Shown in pieces: positions 7,178-14,810 of a stretch of 64,000 nucleotides of DNA (positions within the stretch are counted from its first letter, which is position 1; each line of letters begins with the position of its first letter). The notes beneath the pieces are model-generated. The model searched no databases, was not told where the DNA came from, and was given only the letters and a program-made list of their open reading frames with translations. The stretch is from JARBUG01 sp035628915 (GTDB lineage: Bacteria; Bacillota; Sulfobacillia; Symbiobacteriales; Symbiobacteriaceae), in assembly GCA_035628915.1 (NCBI GenBank), contig DASPIW010000040.1, positions 1-64,000 of the forward strand, written 5' to 3'. The position numbers and the translations under genes were made by a program.

Positions 7178-8524
7178 TTAGCGCCCCCTGTCGTGGTCAT
7201 TGTCACGCCCCCGGGCCTTGCGGCGCCGGGACAACTCCTCGAACGCATCCCGGTCGTGCTCCTGAGAGAACCCCTCCAAGGCCTTAGCGATCCGCTCCAG
7301 CGTTCGCCCGATCCGCCCGACCTTCTCTTCCAAGTCCGGCACCTTGGCCTGCTCCCGCTGCGACCTGGCACGTTGCTCCTTCAGGTCGGCGTCCGAGGAG
7401 ACCCCGGCCTTCTCGGCCTCCTGATCCCAGTAAGTGACCTTCTTCTCAGTCTGGAGGTACTCCTCACGGGCATCCTTGCTGAAGAAGCGCTTGAGAGTGG
7501 GAATTGGAGCCTTGAGCGCCGACAGGTGTGCAGCGGCCCCGCTGCGGTACTCCAGCGCTTCGGCGGCGCGGTTCAGCCGCTTCTCCTCGCCGGCGATCTC
7601 AGACAGCTGGAGCTTGAGCTCCTGGAGTTCCTGGTGTCGTTCGGTCCTCATGTCCGTTGTTCGCTGCCAAGTCAACTGCTCACCGCCGCGGGCGAACTCC
7701 AGATGACCGAGAGCCTGCGCCTGGGGCTCCGTCCATCCCCGTCCGATGCGGGCGCGATACCGATCGGTTACGACCTTATTGACCTGAAGATCTCGCCGTT
7801 CTTCCCGCGCCTTTTCCAACTCCACGACCACGCCGTTGTGCTCCTGGACGGTGCGGTTGTGGTCTCCCTTCTCGGTCTGCACTCCCCGCTTCTCAAGCGC
7901 GGAGGTGTGCGGCCCCATGTGAACCTGGGGCATGCGCTCGGAGCCCAGAGCGGCCAGCGGACGGTGGTCGATTCGGTCCTCAACCCCGGCCCGCTCCAGT
8001 GAGCGGTTAGCATGGGTGGCCCACTGTTCTCGCCAGCGCTCCAGGGCCTCGGTGCGGTTCCAATCCCGGTTCTTTTCGGCTGAGAAGCCTTCAGGCCCGA
8101 TCTCCCGCATGGTGAGCATGAAGTGGGCATGAGGATTCCCGGGGTTCCGGTGGATGGCCACGTCGGCGACCATGCCCTGGCTCACAAACTGCTCCTGAAC
8201 GTACCCGCGGATCAGTTCCCGTTGCTCTCCTGACGTCAGTTCCTTGGGGAAGGCCACGACGATCTCTCGGGCGACCTGGGCGTCTCCCCGGCGTTCTACC
8301 CTCTCGACCTCGTTCCACAGTTGAGAGCGGTCCTGTACCCATTCCGGCGCCCCCTGGGGCGCCAGGATCTCTGTTTCGATCTCCCCGGTGCGCCGGCTGT
8401 AGTCGAAGACGCGCCCGGTGCGCTCGTCGACGATGCGTTCCCCGGCCCGGTAGGCTGCGGCGCCGGTGGCGGTACGCCCGGCGCTGCGGCCGATGACCTG
8501 GACGTTCATGTAGTAGATCGCCAC
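7178..8524 (-). CDS. MobA/MobL-family relaxase
   Basis: 448 aa from GTG 8524, placed by GGGAGGTGGAG just upstream and by the family start (A-I-Y-x-M-x-V…G-R-S-A-G-R-T-A…A-A-A-Y-R-A-G-E). The HUH metal motif appears as H-R-N-P-G-N-P-H-A-H-F. After the nicking domain comes a long charged coiled-coil. The frame stays open to 8875 but that stretch is not protein-like. Relaxases nick oriT and pilot the strand into the recipient. No VirD4/type IV secretion genes are present, so the element is mobilizable rather than self-transmissible. Confidence 0.9.
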   Translation of the reverse strand: MAIYYMNVQVIGRSAGRTATGAAAYRAGERIVDERTGRVFDYSRRTGEIETEILAPQGAPEWVQDRSQLWNEVERVERRGDAQVAREIVVAFPKELTSGEQRELIRGYVQEQFVSQGMVADVAIHRNPGNPHAHFMLTMREIGPEGFSAEKNRDWNRTEALERWREQWATHANRSLERAGVEDRIDHRPLAALGSERMPQVHMGPHTSALEKRGVQTEKGDHNRTVQEHNGVVVELEKAREERRDLQVNKVVTDRYRARIGRGWTEPQAQALGHLEFARGGEQLTWQRTTDMRTERHQELQELKLQLSEIAGEEKRLNRAAEALEYRSGAAAHLSALKAPIPTLKRFFSKDAREEYLQTEKKVTYWDQEAEKAGVSSDADLKEQRARSQREQAKVPDLEEKVGRIGRTLERIAKALEGFSQEHDRDAFEELSRRRKARGRDNDHDRGR

Positions 8525-8877
8525 GCGGCTCCACCTCCCAGGCTCGGATGCGCGAATGCCCCATTGGGACCGGGCGGGGGTCCCCGTCACGCATCGAAGA
8601 TGCGGGATGGGACGCCCGGGCCAGGGGTGCAGGGGGCGGCGCCCCATGCCGCAACACATCGGCGCAGCCGATGTATAATTGCGCCGCCCTTCGCTTCGCT
8701 CGGGATGAAGGTAGCACGTCAGCTTCGCCGCGTGAATGGGGACGCATGCGTATTCGCTGGGAGGTAAGCACCCGCCCGGCATCCGGTTTGCTCTGAGATG
8801 AAACGTCGCGGTCTTTCGAGCCTCTGACGCCCGATCTGCGTTCATCTCAGAGAGGACAATCAGGAGGTGGAGCATCT
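8525..8877. promoter_or_regulatory. Divergent relaxase/TraD-like intergenic region with dyads (candidate oriT/promoters)
   Basis: No gene is supported. It holds a perfect 12-bp inverted repeat, CTCTGAGATGAA at 8791–8802 with its complement at 8841–8852. A nested hairpin has outer arms at 8634–8642 and 8681–8689 and inner arms at 8656–8663 and 8667–8674. A TATAAT box lies at 8674–8679. Divergent mobilization gene pairs often have oriT between them, so this competes with 6946–7161 as the transfer origin. Confidence 0.45.
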
Positions 8878-9177
8878 ATGCCGGGAAAGTCGCTTGAGCA
8901 GCGCATGTCCGACACTGAAACCCGAATCGAGCAATTGGAGGCCCAAAAGCGCCTCCTGGCACAGCAGGTGAAGGCCGAGCTGCGCAAGGAGCGGACCAGG
9001 CAGTTGATCCAGATTGGCGGGATCATGGCCCGCCTGGGCATCGACACGCTGGAAAAGGCACAGGCGCTCCAGCGTGTCGTGGAGGGACAGCCGGAGGTTA
9101 AGGCTTGGCTGCGAAAAGTTGCCGACTTGGTGAACCCTGCGGGGGAGAGTACCGCCGATGGATCGAATTCTGGATAG
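8878..9177 (+). CDS. TraD/MobC-like relaxosome accessory protein
   Basis: 99 aa; GGAGGTGG precedes the ATG. The N-terminus is a coiled-coil (about residues 10–40), followed by E-R-T-R-Q-L-I-Q-I-G-G-I-M, close to the conserved core of Agrobacterium-type TraD and Gram-positive mobilization accessory proteins. It is divergent from the relaxase gene, as such genes usually are. It likely helps the relaxase at oriT. Confidence 0.65.
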   Translation: MPGKSLEQRMSDTETRIEQLEAQKRLLAQQVKAELRKERTRQLIQIGGIMARLGIDTLEKAQALQRVVEGQPEVKAWLRKVADLVNPAGESTADGSNSG

Positions 9178-9239
9178 CGGCCATGCAGCGCTCATCCGGA
9201 GGGCGGGTGCGAACGTACTCTTCTCTGGGAGGTGGGCGA

Positions 9240-9905
9240 TTGAACCGCCGTCGCTCTGGTGGCCTGGTCATAGCGGTGATGCTGGTGTTTGCCGTCGCCA
9301 CCTGCTCTGCCCTGAGTCGTACCTCCCGACCGGCTTTCGTGGGTAGCGTTAACGACATGGAAATGCCCTGTACGCTTCGGGTTGCCCTCTATCCGATGGG
9401 CAGTGAGGAACCGCTCACATCGGGCCCGTACACCGTCGAGGAGGTTGAGCTAATCAATTATGTGGCTGACGTGCTCGCTCATGAGTTTGGGGATTTCACC
9501 GTAGGTGGCGTGACTTACGAGTTCTCCGCTGAGGCGCTGAAAGCTGGCGCCGTTGCCGTCCTCATGTACGGGTGGTATTACTCCCGTCATCCGACCAAAC
9601 CGGATTACGACTTGGACAACTCCACCAAGGCACAGGTCTACATACGCGGAAAGGCGCGGCAGAAGCATGTAGACGCCGTGAAGGCCGTGTGGGGGACCGT
9701 CATGGTGAGGGCCGACACGGAAGAGATCTTCCCGCCTCAGCATGGCCAGGGGCGCTACAACGGCGGTGGTAAGAGCTCTGACTGGATGTCGCAGCGAGGT
9801 TCCATCTACTTGGCGGATCAAGGCTACACATGGACGGAGATCCTGCGCTACTACTACCCGAATAGCAGGCTCCTCCAGCATCCGAAACCTTGTGCCGGGT
9901 TATGA
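9240..9905 (+). CDS. SpoIID/LytB-domain secreted protein carried by the element
   Basis: 221 aa from TTG 9240, chosen because GGGAGGTGGG lies directly upstream and an Arg-rich n-region plus hydrophobic signal follows. A start at 9183 is also possible. The SpoIID domain is complete: E-A-L-K-A-G-A-V-A-V-L-M-Y-G-W-Y, then M-S-Q-R-G and Y-T-W-T-E-I-L-R-Y-Y-Y-P near the C-terminus. In SpoIID this domain is a lytic transglycosylase acting in engulfment. On an IME it could open the wall for transfer or act in sporulation of the host. It is related to the truncated gene at 120–1025. Confidence 0.8.
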   Translation: MNRRRSGGLVIAVMLVFAVATCSALSRTSRPAFVGSVNDMEMPCTLRVALYPMGSEEPLTSGPYTVEEVELINYVADVLAHEFGDFTVGGVTYEFSAEALKAGAVAVLMYGWYYSRHPTKPDYDLDNSTKAQVYIRGKARQKHVDAVKAVWGTVMVRADTEEIFPPQHGQGRYNGGGKSSDWMSQRGSIYLADQGYTWTEILRYYYPNSRLLQHPKPCAGL

Positions 9906-9935
9906 TAACCCAAAGGATTGCTGGAGGCCACAACC

Positions 9936-10382
9936 ATGAGACGATGGGTCACGGCTTTAACCCTGGCTATAATTCTCGGCAGTGCAGCACACGCAGAGGC
10001 CGATAGCTACCTATGGCCCAGTTACAACGACAGACCGGGGCCGGGTGGTTTCGCAACCGTAACCCTGGAGTCTCCAACACATGCCGGCAGGGTGAAGGGG
10101 CCCGACTTCGCCATCCGGCTGCGCACAGACAATTTGAGGGCGGCCGTCTTGGTAAAGCTCGATGGCAGACACATCGACAGGAACTGCAAGCCGTTTGTTT
10201 CATTGACCGAGAATCCACACGATTATCCCCAGTGGGAGTTCATGTATGAGCAACGGCATGTCATAAGCATACCGGTCTGCGGAGTGGCACCCGGTCTGCA
10301 CGTGCTAGAGATTGAGCGAGGTTCGTTCGGTTCCTCACTGGCCACTTCGAACGACCAGCGCATCACCTTCATCGTTGAGTAA
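9936..10382 (+). CDS. Secreted protein of unknown function
   Basis: 148 aa; GGAGG lies upstream of ATG 9936. A clear signal peptide ends near A-H-A-E-A. The rest looks like a single beta-sandwich: alternating hydrophobic strands and a G-L-H-V-L-E-I-E motif near the C-terminus, as in Ig-like carbohydrate or adhesion modules. It follows the SpoIID-like gene by 30 bp and is probably co-transcribed. I do not recognise the family. Confidence 0.7.
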   Translation: MRRWVTALTLAIILGSAAHAEADSYLWPSYNDRPGPGGFATVTLESPTHAGRVKGPDFAIRLRTDNLRAAVLVKLDGRHIDRNCKPFVSLTENPHDYPQWEFMYEQRHVISIPVCGVAPGLHVLEIERGSFGSSLATSNDQRITFIVE

Positions 10383-10427
10383 GCGAAGCGACCGCTCCCC
10401 GGTGAATCGGGTGCGGTCGCTTTCGCT
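10383..10427. terminator. Bidirectional terminator at the right end of the element
   Basis: Arms AGCGAaGCGACCGC and GCGGTCGCtTTCGCT form a long stem between the secreted-protein gene and the convergent recombinase tail, whose TAG stop (10426–10428) overlaps its end. Confidence 0.65.
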
Positions 10428-10671
10428 ATGTTACTGGCGTGCCTCCTCGGCGCGAGACACCGAGAATCCGGGCCTCGCTGATGGTCCGCAGCGGGATGTT
10501 ATGTTTCCTGAAGAGCTTCTGAAGCGTCTTGTACGAGACTCCAGCTTGTCTGCAGACTTCCTCGGCGGGTAACTGCTTGTCCCAGTACAAGCCTTGCAGC
10601 ACACGGACTTCAGCCTCTGACCACTTACTCGCTCCCAGCTCAACTTTGTTGTGGATAACGAATGCAATGTG
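10426..10671 (-). CDS. Detached C-terminal HTH domain of the recombinase (joined only in the circular element)
   Basis: 81 codons plus stop, with no start codon behind a ribosome binding site. Its first codon follows directly from recombinase codon 529 (TCG at 2748–2746) when the element ends are joined at the CG core. The product has a typical helix-turn-helix block (K-W-S-E-A-E-V-R-V-L near the start, then V-C-R-Q-A-G-V-S-Y-K-T-L-Q-K-L). In the integrated state this DNA instead continues the spoVK 5' half in another frame to 10431. The fusion is deduced from the frame, not observed. Confidence 0.65.
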   Translation of the reverse strand, partial: HIAFVIHNKVELGASKWSEAEVRVLQGLYWDKQLPAEEVCRQAGVSYKTLQKLFRKHNIPLRTISEARILGVSRRGGTPVT

Positions 10672-10695
10672 CGCACCAGGCAGTCGATCGATTCC
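10641..10695. other. Element–chromosome junction (att site, right end)
   Basis: spoVK coding sequence (minus strand, …L-V-R) meets element DNA at CG 10672–10673. The element side carries TATCCACAAC, the mirror of GTTGTGGATA at the other end. Joined, the ends give an attP of about 55 bp with imperfect 28-nt arms (a perfect 10-bp block plus further matches) around CG, the usual form of large serine integrase sites. Confidence 0.7.
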
Positions 10696-11264
10696 TTGCC
10701 GAAGTCCTTCTCGCCGCCCCGGGCCAGCGAATATGCCTCATCGATGAAGAGGACGCCGCCGGTGGCCTTCTTGATGACCTCCCGCGTCTTCTGGGCCGTG
10801 TGGCCGATGTACTCGCCCACCAGGTCGGCCCGCTCCACCTCCACCATGTGGCCCGAGGGCAGCACGGCCATCTCCTTGAACAGGCGCCCCAGGAGCCGGG
10901 CGACGGTGGTCTTCCCTGTACCCGGGTTGCCCGTGAAGACCATGTGCAGCCCCATCGCCTCATGGGCCAGCCCCAGGGCCCGGCGCCGCAGCTGGATCGC
11001 TGTGAACGCCTGAATCTCCCGGACGTGGCGCTTGACGCCCTGCAGTCCTACCAGCGCATCCAGTTCAGCCAAAATGGCACCGGTGCGCTGCTCGCGCTGA
11101 AGCTGCGCCGCTTCAGCAGACGGCGCCGCATCGGGACGCCCCGCCGCCTGGCGGCGCCGCAGGTCCATGGCCATATTGAGCGCAACGCTCGGGCTGATCT
11201 CTCCCCGCCGCAGCCACTCGCTGATCTCCTGCAGCCGTTCGGGGCGCCTCGCCTGTAGTCGCAT
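10674..11264 (-). pseudogene. spoVK: SpoVK-type AAA ATPase, N-terminal half (split gene)
   Basis: 197 codons from ATG 11264 (GAGGTGG upstream). It contains an N-terminal helical region, Walker A (G-N-P-G-T-G-K-T), Walker B (F-I-D-E-A-Y-S-L) and G-K-E-S-I-D-C-L-V-R, where the element begins. In the integrated state the frame runs into element DNA to 10431, giving an AAA domain without arginine finger or lid. The gene follows hfq, a Firmicute arrangement. Precise excision would restore a 350-aa protein. SpoVK is needed for normal spore maturation in B. subtilis. Confidence 0.85.
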
Positions 11265-11331
11265 CGCCTGCCACCTCGCAAGGCAAGCTTATTCGGCCCA
11301 CAGGTTGTACCATGAAAGCCCGCAGCGGGCA

Positions 11332-11363
11332 AACAAAAAGCCCGCCGGCGATGCGGCGGGCTT
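11332..11363 (-). terminator. hfq terminator
   Basis: On the minus strand an AAAGCCCGCCG stem with a five-base loop is followed by TTTTTGTTTG, separating the mutL-miaA-hfq transcript from spoVK. Confidence 0.8.
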
Positions 11364-11400
11364 TCCATGTTGTACCTCGGGGGGCAGCGTGCAGTTGGGC

Positions 11401-11658
11401 TTAGCCTTCGCTGCCTTCTTCCTTGGTCGCCATGGCCTGGCTCAGGTTGATGTTTCGCATGGGCATGATCGTCGAGAGGGCGTGCTTGTAGACAAGCTGC
11501 TGCTTCCCTTCGTTCTCGAGCACAACGGTGAAGCTGTCGAACCCCTTGATGTGCCCTTTCAACTGGTAGCCATTCACCAGATAAATGGTGACGCCGATAT
11601 TCTCCTTGCGGCACTGGTTCAGGAACCCGTCCTGCAAATTCGGTAGTGTCTTGATCAC
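11401..11658 (-). CDS. hfq: RNA chaperone Hfq
   Basis: 85 aa from GTG 11658. The Sm fold is recognisable: F-L-N-Q-C-R-K-E-N, N-G-Y-Q-L-K-G (Sm1) and Y-K-H-A-L-S-T-I (Sm2, K-H-A). Hexameric Hfq binds small RNAs and mRNAs. Its GTG overlaps the miaA stop (GTGA), so translation is probably coupled. A short acidic C-terminus follows the Sm core. Confidence 0.95.
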   Translation of the reverse strand: MIKTLPNLQDGFLNQCRKENIGVTIYLVNGYQLKGHIKGFDSFTVVLENEGKQQLVYKHALSTIMPMRNINLSQAMATKEEGSEG

Positions 11659-12680
11659 CGGACTGCCCCCCGCTCTGTCTCTGGGTTATGTTGATGGGTC
11701 GCTGTTGGTTGGTGGCTGGGAACTCCTGCGGACAAGCTTTCTACGCCTCCCGGCCATTTTCCTTCCACCAGCTTAGCAATTTCTTCCACTATGGCGATTC
11801 TAGCTGCCGAATCGGTCAGATCAAACCAGCGGATTCGTTCGTCACGCCGAAACCAGGTGAACTGCCGCTTCGCAAACCGCCGGGTATTCCGGCGGATCAG
11901 TTCCGCCGCCTCCCCTTCGGTCAGGAGGCCCCGCAGGTGCCATACCATCTCCCGGTAGCCGATCGCTTCGAGGGACTGGGTATGCGGCGGATACCGCTTC
12001 AGGAGACGGAGCACTTCCTCTTTCAGGCCCCCTGCCAGCATCTGATCGACGCGCTGGTCGATGCGGCGGTACAGCAGGTCCCGCTCCATGGTAAGGCCGA
12101 GGAATACATCGTCATAGCGGGGCGCCGACTCTGCCGCAGTCTGGGTCTCGGAGATCGGCACGCCCGCCGTCTCCCAGACTTCCAGCGCCCGGATGATCCG
12201 GCGCAGGTCCTTGGGGTGGAGCTTCGCGGCGGCCGCGGAATCGACCGCCTGGAGCCGCCGGTGCAGGTGCCCCGGGCCCTGCCGCTCTTCCTCCGCCGCC
12301 AGCCGCACCCGCAGTTCGGGGTCGGCCTCCATTTCGGTAAAGGTGTAGGCCTGCAAGACCGATCGGACATACAGGCCCGTGCCGCCCACCAGCATGGGCA
12401 GGCGGCCCCGGCAGAAAATCTCCCGGATGGCAGCATCGACCCGGGTTTGGAATTCGGCCACGGAAAACGGCTCGTCCGGCGCCTTGATGTCGATCAGATG
12501 ATGCGGGACGCCCGCCATCTCTTCCGGGGTGACTTTCGCTGTGCCGATGTCCATGCCCCGGTAGACCTGCATCGAATCGCCGGAGATGATTTCGGCGCCC
12601 AGGCGCCGCGCCACCGCCACGGAGAGGGCGGTCTTGCCCACCGCCGTGGGCCCTACCAGCACCAGCAAGGGAAGTTTCAC
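11655..12680 (-). CDS. miaA: tRNA dimethylallyltransferase MiaA
   Basis: 341 aa from GTG 12680, which overlaps the mutL stop and has GAGG upstream. The P-loop is G-P-T-A-V-G-K-T, followed by G-D-S-M-Q-V-Y-R and G-G-T-G-L-Y family signatures. MiaA adds a dimethylallyl group to A37 of tRNAs reading UNN codons; MiaB (21717–23336) then methylthiolates the product. The C-terminal 30 residues are a low-complexity tail. Confidence 0.95.
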   Translation of the reverse strand: MKLPLLVLVGPTAVGKTALSVAVARRLGAEIISGDSMQVYRGMDIGTAKVTPEEMAGVPHHLIDIKAPDEPFSVAEFQTRVDAAIREIFCRGRLPMLVGGTGLYVRSVLQAYTFTEMEADPELRVRLAAEEERQGPGHLHRRLQAVDSAAAAKLHPKDLRRIIRALEVWETAGVPISETQTAAESAPRYDDVFLGLTMERDLLYRRIDQRVDQMLAGGLKEEVLRLLKRYPPHTQSLEAIGYREMVWHLRGLLTEGEAAELIRRNTRRFAKRQFTWFRRDERIRWFDLTDSAARIAIVEEIAKLVEGKWPGGVESLSAGVPSHQPTATHQHNPETERGAVR

Positions 12681-14674
12681 CGCTTGAACCTCTTCTCCAG
12701 TTCGCTCAGGCCGATGCAGATCACCGTCGGGCGCCCGTGCGGGCACGTGTGCGGCGAGTCGCAGGTCGCCAGGTCGGCCATCAGGGCTGTGATCTCTTCG
12801 GGCTGCAGGGCGTCGCGGGCTTTAATGGCCGCCTTGCAGGCCGCCATTGCGGCGAGTACCCGGTGACGCCGCTCCAGTACGCCCGCGCCGGGCGCCGCTT
12901 TCTCTTCCTGCAGCTTGTCCAGGAAGTCCGAGACCAGCCGGGCCGTATGCGCTTCGCCCAGCCCGCTGGGTACGCCCTTGATCAGCAGCGTGGCGCCGCC
13001 GAACGGGTCGGCCTCGAAGCCGCTTTCGGCAAAGATGGTGGCGTTCTCCTGCCAGAGCGCCATCTGCGCCGGCGTCAGGTCCAGGGCGATTGGGAAGAGC
13101 AGCGGCTGGGTGGGTGCCGCATGGTCCTGCGCAGCGGACAGCAGCCGTTCGAAGAAGACCCGCTCATGGGCGGCGTGCTGGTCGATGACGTACAGCCCTT
13201 CCGGCCCGTCGCAGAGGATGTAGGACCGGTGCACCTGCCCCAGGGGCCGCAGTTGTCGGATGAGCGCCGCGCCGCTGGACGGCGGATGCGCTTCCGCCCA
13301 GTGTTGCTCTTCGGCGGGGGGCGCCCCAGGGGCTGCCCCTTCCCGCTCCCGCCGTTCCAGCACGGACTGTAGGCCGCCGGCAGGCAGGGTGAATGGCTGA
13401 GGCTCCTCATGGGCCTGTTGGGTTAGCTTCCCGCCGTCGAGGCGGAAAGATACCTGACGCGGGCCCGAGGGCTGTGCCGGCTCGGGCGCCCGGGTCAGCC
13501 ACGGCGGCGGGGCGGCCCGTCCGCCCCCCTGCCCGGGGCGGGTAGCCCCTGGGGGAATCCAGCCGCCGGCGGTTGCCGGGCCGTTCCGGCGCGCTTCCGC
13601 CTCCGCTTCGATGGCGGCCTTCTCGCCGGCCCGGTTGGGCACCGTCACTTCGCCATCTTCGCTGATGGTGGTGCCCGGAATCAGCAGGTGGGCGCCCAGC
13701 GCCTGCCGGGTGGCGTGATAGACGGCGCCCCGAACTTCGCGCTCCCGCTCGAACCGGACTTCCGCCTTCGCCGGATGCACGTTGACATCCACTTCGCGCG
13801 GCTCGACCTCAATAAAGAGCACACAGACCGGATATCGCCCGTTCGGCAGCAGGTGGGCGTAGGCTTCCTCCATGGCGTACCGGACCTGCATCGTCCGGAT
13901 GGCCCGCTTGTTGACGAAGAAGTACTGGTGATTGCGGCCCGCTCTGGCCGCCCCGGGGCGGCCCACGAACCCCCAGATACGGGCGCTGCTGTCCTGGTAC
14001 GTGACGGGCAGCAGTTCCTTGACGACATCCCGCCCCAATAGGGCAGCGATCACATCGATCAGCTGGCCCGTACCCGGGGTGGCGAAGACCTGCATCTGAC
14101 CGGAGTGGAAGCGCATGGCGACATCCGGATTGGCCATGGCGAGGCGGGTCAGCATATCGCCGATCTGCCCAAGCTCCGTGGCGTTGGTCTTCAGGTACTT
14201 GAGGCGGGCCGGCACGTTGAAAAACAGGTCCCGTACCGTAATCCGGGTGCCCGGCGGGCAGCCGAACTCGCCTTCCTCCACCGTCTTGCCGCCGTCGACA
14301 AAGATGCGGTAGCCCGCGAGCTGATCATGCTCCCGCGTTACCAGTTCAAACCGGGAGACGGAGGCGATCGATGGAATCGCTTCGCCCCGGAATCCCATGG
14401 TGGCGATTGCAAGGAGATCATCGGCCGAGCGAATCTTGGAAGTGGCATGGCGCATCAGACTGAGGCGGGCGTCTTCCGGCGACATGCCGCAGCCGTCGTC
14501 CGAAATGCGCAGCAGGTCCCGCCCACCGCCTTCCACCTCGACCACGATGCGCTTCGCCCCGGCGTCCAGCGAGTTCTCCACCAGCTCCTTGACTACGCTG
14601 GCAGGGCGCTCCACCACTTCGCCGGCGGCGATCTGGTTGGCCGTCTTCTCGTCGAGCACGAGTATTTTGGACAA
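12677..14674 (-). CDS. mutL: DNA mismatch repair protein MutL
   Basis: 665 aa. The N-terminal GHKL ATPase has E-L-V-E-N-S-L-D-A-G, D-D-G-C-G-M and G-F-R-G-E-A. The C-terminus has the endonuclease signatures D-Q-H-A-x2-E-x4-E, A-C-K-A-A-I-K and C-P-H-G-R-P. It therefore nicks DNA itself, as expected in bacteria lacking MutH. A Pro/Gly-rich linker separates the halves. It lies downstream of mutS with three genes between, and heads the mutL-miaA-hfq unit. Confidence 0.96.
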   Translation of the reverse strand: MSKILVLDEKTANQIAAGEVVERPASVVKELVENSLDAGAKRIVVEVEGGGRDLLRISDDGCGMSPEDARLSLMRHATSKIRSADDLLAIATMGFRGEAIPSIASVSRFELVTREHDQLAGYRIFVDGGKTVEEGEFGCPPGTRITVRDLFFNVPARLKYLKTNATELGQIGDMLTRLAMANPDVAMRFHSGQMQVFATPGTGQLIDVIAALLGRDVVKELLPVTYQDSSARIWGFVGRPGAARAGRNHQYFFVNKRAIRTMQVRYAMEEAYAHLLPNGRYPVCVLFIEVEPREVDVNVHPAKAEVRFEREREVRGAVYHATRQALGAHLLIPGTTISEDGEVTVPNRAGEKAAIEAEAEARRNGPATAGGWIPPGATRPGQGGGRAAPPPWLTRAPEPAQPSGPRQVSFRLDGGKLTQQAHEEPQPFTLPAGGLQSVLERREREGAAPGAPPAEEQHWAEAHPPSSGAALIRQLRPLGQVHRSYILCDGPEGLYVIDQHAAHERVFFERLLSAAQDHAAPTQPLLFPIALDLTPAQMALWQENATIFAESGFEADPFGGATLLIKGVPSGLGEAHTARLVSDFLDKLQEEKAAPGAGVLERRHRVLAAMAACKAAIKARDALQPEEITALMADLATCDSPHTCPHGRPTVICIGLSELEKRFKR

Positions 14675-14810
14675 TACTTCTCCCCCCGCTTGCGGCGGAT
14701 ATGAAGGGGGCCGGCCCCGAGGCGGCCGGCCGACTGCAACATCTAGTGCGGCGCCGCGCAGCGGCGGGGCCGCACGGCACCCGTAAATGGCGCGTCAGCG
14801 CCGAGAAGGG

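Larger units (their letters stand above)
2748..10673. mobile_element. 7.9-kb integrative, probably mobilizable element interrupting spoVK
   Basis: The boundaries come from the split AAA ATPase reading frame and the two junctions sharing a CG dinucleotide. Element genes are a large serine recombinase, a 51-aa ORF, an OLD-type nuclease, a MobA/MobL relaxase, a TraD/MobC-like protein, a SpoIID-like protein and a secreted protein. There is no replication gene, type IV secretion system or coupling protein, so transfer would need a helper: an IME. The location resembles 'skin'-type sporulation-intervening elements, which a recombinase removes in the mother cell to rebuild a sporulation gene. Excision timing here is inference. 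Confidence 0.8.

Noticed and set aside
8525..8875. 117-codon N-terminal extension of the relaxase frame
   Set aside because: The sequence is not protein-like, while GTG 8524 has a strong ribosome binding site and matches the family start.
2750..10665. TCGT shared by both element ends as the recombination core, with perfect 10-bp flanking arms
   Set aside because: It gives a prettier short palindrome, but joining spoVK there shifts the frame and adds residues. The CG core restores both frame and family length.
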